Part shown: in pieces, positions 56,249 to 64,000 of the stretch | How positions within the stretch are numbered: the first letter of the stretch is position 1 | How the letters are laid out: every line of letters begins with the position of its first letter | Assembly (NCBI RefSeq): GCF_022965805.1 | Contig: NC_133101.1 | Location: 43,685,642 to 43,749,641, forward strand | Direction: 5' to 3' | Origin: Primulina eburnea | Taxonomy: Eukaryota; Streptophyta; Magnoliopsida; Lamiales; Gesneriaceae | Length of the DNA stretch: 64,000 nt | Program-made: the position numbers and the translations under genes | Notes under the pieces: generated by a model | The model's database searches: none | What the model saw: the letters and a program-made list of their open reading frames with translations, nothing else | Told to the model about the DNA's origin: nothing

Positions 56249-57360
56249 ATGCAAGCTCCTAAAAGATCCGAGAAAGTCTCGAGACCACCTATGAGGTATG
56301 GTCAGCTTCTTGAAGAGGGCCATGATGAGCCTAACCTTGAATGCGATCCAAGGACCTTCAAGGAAGCGTTATCTGATGCCGATTCATCCAAGTGGCTTGA
56401 AGCAATGGAATCTGAGATGAATTCTATGCATTCGAACCAAGTGTGGGATCTTATAGATCCACCTGAGGGAAAGGTTCCCATAGGGACTTGGGATGGATGG
56501 GAAGGTATTGACCTTCAAGGCGCGATTGGTGGCAATAGGATATACTCAAAGACAAGGAGTTGACTTTGAGGAAACCTTTTCACCAGTTGCAATGTTCAAG
56601 TCCATAAGGATTTTGCTAGCCATAGCTGCATGGTATGACTATGAGATATGGCAGATGGATGTCAAGACAGCCTTTCTTAATGGGGATATTAAGGAAGAGA
56701 TTTAATTGTCTCAAACCTGGAGGGTTTACATCTATCGGAAGTGAGCATATGGTATGCAAAATTCAGAGATCTATTTATGGTCTAAAGCAGGCATCTAGGA
56801 GTTGGAACCTTAGATTCGATAGTACAATCAAAGAGTTGATTTACTAAGAATCCTGAGGAACCCTGTGTGTATAAGAAGGTCAGTGGGAGTGTTGTGACAT
56901 TCCTGGTGCTTTATGTTGATGACATTCTACTCATTGGGAATGATGTAGGAATGTTGCAATCAACTAAGATATGGTTAGTGAGTAAGTTCTCGATGCAAGA
57001 CTTGGGTGAAGCATCTTTTGTATTGGGAATACAGGTCTATAGAGATAGATCGAGAAGATTGCTTGGTCTCACCCAGTCCACATACATTGATACCATCGTG
57101 AAGCGGTTCTTGATGGATGAGTCCAAGAGAGGACATCTACCAATGTGTCATGGCGTGTCCCTATCCAAGTCTGTCTCCCAAGACTGATGCAGAGATAGCG
57201 GCGATGACAAGCATTCCTTATGCATATGCGATTGGTAGCATCATGTATGAGATGATATCTACACGTCATGACGTGGCTTTCGCACTAAGTGTAGTGAGTA
57301 GATATCAATCGAACCCCGGTCTTCCACATTGGAAAGCTGTGAAAGACATCCTCAAGTAGT
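56249..57360 (+). pseudogene. Reverse transcriptase of O, broken
   Basis: Copia RT with WLEAMESEMNSMHSNQVWDL, FSPVAMFKSIRILLAIAA, WQMDVKTAFLNGDI (first catalytic Asp), QASRSWNLRFD and the catalytic YVDD at 56912-56923, then LGIQVYRDRSRR. Frameshifts at about 56490-56500, 56705 and 56848, and near 57170-57185, break it into four frames. Confidence 0.87.
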
Positions 57361-57399
57361 TGAGAAGGACCAATAAATTGTTCTTGGTCTATGGGGTGG

Positions 57400-57898
57400 A
57401 GAACTGAAATTGGAAGGCTATACCGACTCTAGCTTCCAAAGCGATATCGATGACTCAAAGTCAACCTCTGGATTTGTATTCATGCTCAATGGTGCTGCTG
57501 TCTCTTGGAAGAGTTCCAAGCAAGACAATACTGCGGACTCCAGCACAGAGGCCGAATACATTGCTGCATCAGATGCAGCAAGGGAGGCTGTTTGGATAAG
57601 GAATTTTGTCCAAGAGTTGGACGTCATTCCTAATTGAGTTGCTCCTATCCCAGTGTTGTGTGACAACACGGGAGCTTTAGCTCAAGCAAAGGAGACAAGA
57701 TCTCATCAGAAGTCCAAACATGTATTGAGTAAGTACCACATCCTCGGAGAGATTGTGGAAAGAGGAAGAAGTGTCTTTTGACATAGTCGTCTCCGCAGAT
57801 AATGTTGCTGATCCACTAGCTAAGCCTTTACCTGGACCATTATTCGAGATGCATCGCGCGAATCAATGGGTTTAAAGCATATGGGTAATTGGCTCTAG
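57400..57898 (+). pseudogene. RNase H of O, broken
   Basis: [18 protein letters not shown] (catalytic Asp), [19 protein letters not shown] (catalytic Glu and Asp) at 57418-57600, then a TGA at about 57635. Remaining parts (CDNTGALAQAKE, SHQKSKHV) continue to about 57850 with a frameshift. Confidence 0.85.
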
Positions 57899-57899
57899 T

Positions 57900-57912
57900 G
57901 CAAGTGGGAGAT
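57900..57912 (+). promoter_or_regulatory. Polypurine tract of O
   Basis: GCAAGTGGGAGAT directly before the 3' LTR. This AAGTGGGAGA form is usual in plant Copia elements. Confidence 0.8.
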
Positions 57913-60069
57913 TGTTAGAGTAGGTGCCCGTCGAGCCAAGTGTTGGCCGAGTGTTCACAATGAAACTCTATGTATAAGAAATCTTTATTTTAGTAATATT
58001 TGATATTATTATTTTGGCACATCTTTATCTGTATACCCATGCTAGTTGCATAGATAAAGCCCTTGAATATACAAATGGTAGAAAGAATATGAGATGCTCA
58101 TATGATGAGTATCATGAAACTCATATTTGTAATACTGTATATTCTAAACGGTTCCTAGTCGATTCAACCGCCACTAAGAAGGATATAGGCCGCTCGAGTT
58201 CGAGACTAGTATCTGCGATGCGAGTAACATGTTTCATTGGTAGGGGACATTGTGATGTCCGAACATGCAGATAGGTGCTCCTTGTTGAGTGCACTGAACA
58301 ACCCTCCATAAAAGGACTTTCCAAGTGGTTCTCACTTATCGAGTTGAAACGTCCTAGTTTATGGTTGTACACCATTAGTCCTTATGACCCGGGACAACAT
58401 TGAGACTCTATTTGCTAGAATTACACTTTGACTTGTTTACCGACTCTCATGGTGTCATCAGGTGGCAAGGTTGGGTGTTCTGTCGAAACACATAGGAGTC
58501 GATGCATTGTAGTCGGGGATTCACCGCTTACCTTCGGGTATGGATAACCTATGTGTTATCATGTGTATGTAGGTTGAAATCTCTGGCCAGAGTATGGTGG
58601 TAATTATGGAAGGGGTTTCATAGATTACACCATCGATGCAACTACGACATGACACATAGTATCGATTCATTGACAACTCTCGATAAACCAATGATTGTCG
58701 AATCTGTCGGGATATATGAGTTGAAGGGACCGTACTGTACGCTAAGCATAATTGAATGGTTCTTGCAGGCACTATCATTTGATACCTAGGGAATCATGTA
58801 AGCGATGCTGCTAGGCGTTTAACATGATTGGTTGGGTACTATCAGACTTGAGTTCTGACGTTCTTATTATCAAGGAGTTGATAAGTATGAATGGAGCAAT
58901 TGAGGTATGCTCATATAAGGACATGTTTAGTCCGAATCACATGGAGATGTGAACCCACGGCTAGTTGTATCAATGAACCATTGAGGGCCACACAAGTACT
59001 AGCTTTCTAGATCCCGTTGAGAAGTAAAAATAGTTCAATGTGTTGAACGGCTTATAAAGGAATTTATAAGCGTAAGGAAAATTAGAAGTATGACTTCTAT
59101 AAAGGAGAAAATTAGTTCAATGTGTTGAACGGCTTATAAATGAGTTTATAAGCGTAAAGGAAAAATAGAAGTATGACTTCTATGAGAAAAATGTAAATTT
59201 TGATTTATGGAAGTGTTCCTAAATTAAAAGTTGGCCAAGTGAATAATGTATTTGAAAATTGTGATTTTCATAAACATTATTATGGACTAAATTAAATTAA
59301 TTCAAGTGTTGAATTAATTAAACACTAGTGGACCTAGTAGAGTCCAAATAATTAAATTAATTCAAGTGTTGAACTAATTAAATTATATTGAGTCTTGTAG
59401 AGCTCAATTTAAATTAATTATTTAACTAGTGAGACTTGGGTAAATTCAAGTAATGTTTAATTAGTCTCAAATATGTTTGAGATAATTAAATTTATTCCAT
59501 GGTTTTTAATTTGTTAAAAACCATATAATATGCATGCATGGGAGGTGAAAGGTTGGGAGACTACTCTTTGAGTTTTCAAGGCATGGCATGCAACTTTATG
59601 CCTCAACTTTTTCCAAGACCAAGACAAGTCTCCCTCCCATTCTCTCAACCTCACTATGGCCGAAATCTTCAAGGCATTTTCTCTCAATTTTTCTTCATTT
59701 TTGTGTTCTTCAATTTGTTGAAGAAAACACTATATTCTCTTTGAAAAATCCTCATATTTTTCTAGTGCAAAATATGAGGGGATCTACCTAGTTGGTGGTG
59801 GGCTTGATTTTCGAACAAGGAGTGTTCAAAGGAAAGAAGGAGGCTTGTAGATTTGTCTTCCTTTCAAGAGCCAAGATTGTTTACAACTTGGTTGGAGCCA
59901 TCATCAACCTCAAGAGGTTGATAGGTAACGATTTTCTTACACCCTATGTATGACATAGTTGTGTTTTTGTATTTGCTATATGAAATGAGGGGTGGCCGAA
60001 AATTTACATGAAAAATATGATTTTTTAACTTCCGTTGCGCTTCCGGTCACCGTAACCGATCCCCTTTCA
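57913..60069 (+). repeat. 3' LTR of O, complete
   Basis: 2157 bp, TGTTAGAGTAGG to GATCCCCTTTCA. The last 91 bp (59979-60069) have no partner after the 5' LTR but align with the end of solo LTR H at 3905-4000. TSD CTGGC follows. Confidence 0.9.
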
Positions 60070-60074
60070 CTGGC

Positions 60075-61062
60075 GTCACACATGATCTCGAAAGGTCGAT
60101 CCCAATCTGGTGCCACCAAGACAGGAGCCGTCACCAAGCGCTCCTTCAAATCCTCGTATCCCTATAAACAGTCAGAATTAAAATCAAAGGGCACATATTT
60201 CATAAGTAAGGAAGATAGAGGTTTGGCAATTTTAGAAAATCTTTGATAAAACGTCGATAAAAACAGGCTTGGCCTAGAAAACTTCTGACTCCCTTTATGG
60301 ATGTCGGAGGTGGTAAGTTCTTGATAACTTCGACTTTTTCCTTATCCACCTCTATTCCATGCTCTGATATCTTGTGCCCAAATAATATCTCTTCTTGCAC
60401 CATAAAATGACACTTTTCCCAATTGAGCACCAAATTCGTCTCCTCACATCTCATCAACACCACCTTCAAGTTCTACAAACAGTCATCAAAAGAAGGACCA
60501 AAAATCGAGAAGTCATCCATAAAAATTTCAAGAAAAGTTTTTATCATGTCATAAAATATCGCGGTCATGCATCGCTGAAAAGTGACAGGGGCATTACACA
60601 AACCAAAAGGCATCCGTCTAAAAGCAAATGTGCCATAAGGACAAGTGAAAGTGGTTTTCTCTTAGTCCTCGGGCGCAATCATGATTTGGTTATACCCAGA
60701 ATACCCATCCAAAAAGCAATAAAACTCATGACCCGCTAACCTCTCAAGCATTTGATCAATAAAGAGAAGGGGAAAGTGGTCTTTACGGGTGACATCATTT
60801 AATTTCCTATAATCAATGCACACACGCCATCCCGTAACAGTCCTAGTGGGTATTAATTCATTATTTTCATTTGTGATCACAGTAATCTCACCTTTTTTCG
60901 GCACACACTGAACAGGACTTACCCATGTACTATCAGATATAGGATAGATAATACCTGCATCAAGTAGTTTGATAGCTTCTGCCTTTACTACCTCTTGCAT
61001 CTTAGGATTCAATCTTATCTGAGGTTTCACGAGAGGTGAGTACTTTTATTCCATCAATATCT
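60075..61062 (-). pseudogene. Reverse transcriptase of E, broken
   Basis: On the minus strand: PQIRLNPKMQEVVKAE, GWRVCIDYRKLNDVT and FCFLDGYSGYNQI (first catalytic Asp) at 61030-60665, then a stop where AP-EDQEKT is expected. FRRMPFGLCNAP and the catalytic FMDDF (about 60530) are in a second frame. WEKCHFMVQEEILFGHKIS and VRSFLGQACFYRRFI lie at 60469-60240. The last part before O reads YEDLKERLVTAPVLVAPDW and MCDAS. At least two stops and two frameshifts make it inactive. Confidence 0.88.
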
Positions 61063-62029
61063 AGTGCATGCAGACTGATGGATTGATCCCTTTAATATCC
61101 GCCACTTTCCACGCAAATGAACTCTTGTGCGCTTTCAAGACTTTCAACAGTTTGTCCTCCATCCCATCTGTCAAAGCAGCAGAATTAATGACAGGTAAAG
61201 TGTTATTCTCACCTAGGTACACGTACTTTAGGTGCGGAGGCAATGGTTTGAGCTCAAGCATCGGTGGTTCCTCGATGCTTGACTTTGGAGGGGTCAAATC
61301 TCTGTGCTCTCCTAGCTCTTCCAGTCTCATCCTCATCAGGCTTCTCCATGGATGGTTGGCATTAAAGTATGCCACTATTTCAGCTTTTTTGTCATCCAAT
61401 TCATCTTCTTTCACTTCAGTTGTTAGAGTGGCTTCCAATGGGTCTTTCATGGCGTCCTGAACAAAATTACACACAAGTGAATCCACAGCATCAATTCTAA
61501 AACAGTCATCAGTGTGCAATGTGTGCTTAAGAGCATTAAAGACGTTAAAAGTAATTTCTTCCTCGCCCACTCTCAATCTCAACTTCCCTTCTTGAACATC
61601 AATCAGGGCCTTGCCAGTCGCAAGGAATGGTCTCCCAAGAATCAAAGGCATCTCTATGTCTTCCTCCATGTCAAGTACCACAAAGTCCGCGGGGAAAATA
61701 AATTTGTCCACTTTCACTAGCACATCCTCAATCACTCCGCGGGGGTACTTGACAGATTTGTTAGCAAGTTGTAAAGACATCCTCGTTGGCTTAGGTTCTC
61801 CCAACCCCAGTTTCCTAAACACAGACAACGGCATAAGATTAATACTTGCACCAAGATCACACAAGGCTTTATGAAAAACAACATCACCAATCATGCAAGG
61901 AATGGGAAAACTCCCTGGATCTTTAAGTTTCGGTGGAATTTTGTTTTGCACTAAAGCAGAGCAATTTTCATTTAGATTTACCGTCATGTGATCCTCCAAT
62001 TTTCTCTTGTTTGCTAAGATATCCTTCAA
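61063..62029 (-). pseudogene. Gag-linker and protease of E
   Basis: An open frame of 322 codons. The protease motif is ALCDLGASINLMPLSVFRKLG with D-L-G-A in the usual Athila form, then VEDVLVKVDKFIFPADFVVLDME and LGRPFLATGKALIDV. A linker with ELGEHRDLTPP and LPPHLKYVYLG leads to RT (KSSFAWKVADIKGI). A stop at about 61061 separates it from RT. Upstream 62056-62349 carries a Lys/Glu-rich linker (VIPPPFPAALKKAKLDAQFGKFLEVF) in another frame. Confidence 0.87.
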
Positions 62030-62055
62030 AAATTTAACATAACTAGGAATTTACA

Positions 62056-63683
62056 TTAAAGCATCGGCGAAGGGAATATTGATATGCAATTTTTAAATAC
62101 CTCAAGAAACTTACCGAATTGTGCATCTAGTTTTGCTTTTTTCAATGCTGCAGGGAAAGGTGGAGGAATAACAATTTTTGATTGTGCAGTGGGTGCTGGT
62201 GCAGTGTTAGAAGACTTACCTTTAGATGTCTCAGTCAGTTCATCCAGCACTTGATTTTTTTCCTTTTCTCTCGACTCTAAAATTTTCTCACTCTTCAACT
62301 CGATGGCCTTCACTTGCTCTTTTGGATTTGTCTCTATGTTATTTGGCAAGGTGCCTGGCTCTCTACTTGCTATCAGTCTTCGCTAATTGCCCAATCTGAT
62401 TTTCAAGCCCCTTTATTGATGCATCCTGATTCTGTAGTCTTGTCTCGGTAGACGAGATGATCTTAGACATCATCTGCTCCAAATTGGACTTCTCTTCTCT
62501 AGGAGGATCAGATCTGTACATCGGTTGTTTCCCATATGATTGTCCTCCTTGTGGTCGATTCTGGCTTTTTGACCACCCCATGAGAAGTTTGGATGTTGCC
62601 TCCACCCAGGATTGTATGTGTTCGAATAAGGGTCATTCCTTGGGCGGTTTTGGACTCCCACTTGATTTATTGGTGCCCCTTCTTGGACATAAAATGGATT
62701 GTCATCTTGACAGTCCTTCACATAGTGTTCCCCTCCACACTTTTCACAGAATATCTCTTGAAGACGCATAGCCGTGCCACCCACATTCAAGCTGTCTAGT
62801 TTCCTGTTTAAAGCATCAAGTTGTGCAGTAATAGCAGAAAAATCGCTTACCTGATGAACTCCTGCACTCCTCCGCTGGTTGTTTCTTTCAGATTGAGGAT
62901 GATAGCTGCTAGCAGCCATCTCCTCCAACAACTCATATCCTTCTTCCGTTGTTTTTCTCAACAAGTTTCCACAAGCAGCATCATCTATCTTAGTATGGTT
63001 AGGAATAAGAAAACTATAATAAAATGTTTGAACGACTAACCCAAGTGGCAACTCGTGATGTGGGCATCTACGCAAGAGATCTTTGAAGCGCTCCCATGCC
63101 TCATACAACGACTCCTGCTCGAATTGAGCAAAGGTGGTGATGTCTGCCCGAAGCTTCATGATCTTCAATGGAGGAAAATATTTGATGAGAAACGCTTTCG
63201 CCATATCCTCCCATGTGCTGATTCAACCTACAGGAAAACAATTTAACCAAGCTTTAGCTTTATCACACAAGGAGAAAGGAAGCAAACATAATCTAACAGC
63301 ATCATCAGAAACTCCATTGAATTTAACGTATCGCAAATTTCAAGAAAATCTGCGATGTGCGTGTTTGGGTCATCTACTGCAGATCCTCCAAACTAGACTG
63401 TGTTCTGAATCATCTGAATTATAGCTGGTTTGATTTCGAACTGGTTTGCCCGCACCATAGGCCTCACAATGCTGGGGCGTGCTCCCTCCAAAGAAGGCTG
63501 GGCATACTCTAGCATCGGTATGCGGCGTGGCATCTCAACTTGTCTAACTTCACGCTGTTCCTCCTCACGTTCTTGCTCGTGTCTCTCCATCAGTTCTTTA
63601 AGTCTCTGTTGTTGTCTTCGCCTTCGGAAAGTTCTTTCAATTTCAGGGTCAAACTCAAGCTCCACGTCAAGTGACTTTGGCAT
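62056..63683 (-). pseudogene. Gag of E, broken
   Basis: ATG at 63683 (MPKSLDVELEFDPEIERTFRRRR) starts an Arg/Gln/Glu-rich N-terminus, ending in a stop at about 63393. The main gag domain continues in another frame at 63204-62470: MAKAFLIKYFPPLK, LYEAWERFKDLLRRCPHH, QTFYYSFLIPNHTKIDDAACG and knuckle CEKCGGEHYVKDC. The region between 63400 and 63204 is disturbed. A further part (GQSYGKQPMYRSDPPREEKSN) and a Lys/Glu-rich linker lie at 62605-62056. It is an Athila-like Gag with at least three frame breaks. Confidence 0.85.
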
Positions 63684-63783
63684 GAACTAGACAAGATATC
63701 TGGAATAAAATATGGAGTGTTAGCTCAAGAGAAGTAAAATAATGCTAAAGAAAATAACTAAAAGTAAAATTGTAGATTAACAG

Positions 63784-63801
63784 TCCCCGGCAACGGCGCC
63801 A
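63784..63801 (-). promoter_or_regulatory. Primer-binding site of E (tRNA-Asp)
   Basis: Minus-strand TGGCGCCGTTGCCGGGGA, an 18-base match to the known Athila-type tRNA-Asp PBS, six bases after the 5' LTR. Confidence 0.92.
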
Positions 63802-63807
63802 AAAACT

Positions 63808-64000
63808 TGATCGAGCAAAACTTGCACTGTTAAACCCTTAATAAAAATATGGTTTTGTAAGCTCAAAATTTATCGCAAGTGCACGATGTCAAGTAATAGT
63901 ATAATGTACGTGAGTACGAGTATCGTTCCACTGAAGACTGTATTTAACAATTATTATTTTCAGTTATTAAATCTTTAGCAACGAAAATTGATTGGTTGAT
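63808..64000 (-). repeat. 5' LTR of E, cut by window end
   Basis: The inner end TGATCGAGCAAAACTTG (plus reading) matches 43574 onward and, after the F insertion, 44967-45090. Several substitutions are visible in the shared 193 bp. Confidence 0.9.

Larger units (their letters stand above)
51060..60069 (+). mobile_element. O: Copia element inserted in pol of E, no integrase core
   Basis: 5' LTR from 51060, gag, decayed protease, RT, RNase H, PPT and 3' LTR 57913-60069. TSD is CTGAC (51055-51059) versus CTGGC (60070-60074), one mismatch. The site is in E's RNase H at the CDAS motif: joining the flanks restores a continuous E frame. The two LTRs share 2066 bp with about 25 differences I could count (about 1.2 percent). 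The integrase core is deleted and the last 91 bp of the 5' LTR plus the PBS are missing. Confidence 0.92.
43574..64000 (-). mobile_element. E: Athila-like Gypsy element, 5' LTR cut by window end
   Basis: On the minus strand: 5' LTR from beyond 64000 to 63808, tRNA-Asp PBS, gag, protease, RT, (Copia O), RNase H, integrase, an env-position ORF, PPT (46364-46371) and 3' LTR (46363-43574). Without O and F it is about 10 kb. Protease DLGASINLMPLS, RT with FMDD and the tRNA-Asp PBS are typical of the Athila lineage. The element is inserted in LTR M. Confidence 0.9.

Overview
This is a gene-poor plant nuclear window made almost entirely of nested LTR retrotransposons. I found no ordinary host gene. 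A plant source is shown by plant Ty3/Gypsy polyproteins (Tekay/Del-like with a chromodomain-like tail, and Athila-like), plant Ty1/Copia polyproteins (one with a SIRE-like gag), and primer-binding sites for initiator tRNA-Met and tRNA-Asp. Sequence style suggests a dicot, perhaps an asterid, but this cannot be fixed from the window alone. Most boundaries rest on TG...CA ends plus 5-bp target-site duplications (TSDs) that I could read.

Layout, using letters for elements. 1-297 is a Copia integrase fragment and 298-841 is unclassified DNA ending in a Gypsy-type hairpin and polypurine tract. From 842 a long Gypsy LTR (K, + strand) begins and is split into five pieces by later insertions: A (solo LTR, 961-2785, TSD ATATA); H (Copia solo LTR, - strand, 3905-18379); L (non-autonomous SIRE-like element, - strand, 19305-23497, TSD AAATG); and N (solo LTR, 23851-40508, TSD TTAGT). 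H contains B, a two-LTR Tekay-like element (4055-16450, TSD CATAG), whose 3' LTR holds G, a gag-only element with a long second ORF (- strand, about 11556-15338). N contains C, another Tekay-like element (23943-38711, TSD CATAT). C's integrase gene is split by J (solo LTR, 29216-32267, TSD GTTTA) and by D, a 3.4-kb internally deleted mini-element (- strand, 32385-35767, TSD GATTT). Nesting reaches four levels.

The right third starts with M, a truncated SIRE-like Copia element (- strand, about 40605-43573). It is cut by E, an Athila-like Gypsy element (- strand, 43574 to beyond 64000). E carries a solo LTR F in its own 3' LTR (43653-44966, TSD CACGA) and a Copia element O in its pol gene (51060-60069, imperfect TSD CTGAC/CTGGC). 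Downstream of integrase E has an env-position ORF resembling the 'putative plant transposon protein' family.

Nearly all coding regions are broken. The exceptions are the gag and 654-codon ORF2 of G, and the RNase H-integrase block of E. D looks like the youngest insertion: its two 1504-bp LTRs differ at one base that I could find.

The most striking pattern is that unrelated LTR families each carry a small array of GC-rich inverted-repeat modules, usually in U3 upstream of a TATA-like box. Sequences differ completely between families but the architecture recurs (A, C, D, E, F, G, less clearly J, L, N). In E a related array also precedes the env-position ORF next to a TATA-like sequence. A hairpin upstream of the polypurine tract is shared by the Gypsy elements B, C, D and the K flank, with a compensatory base change.
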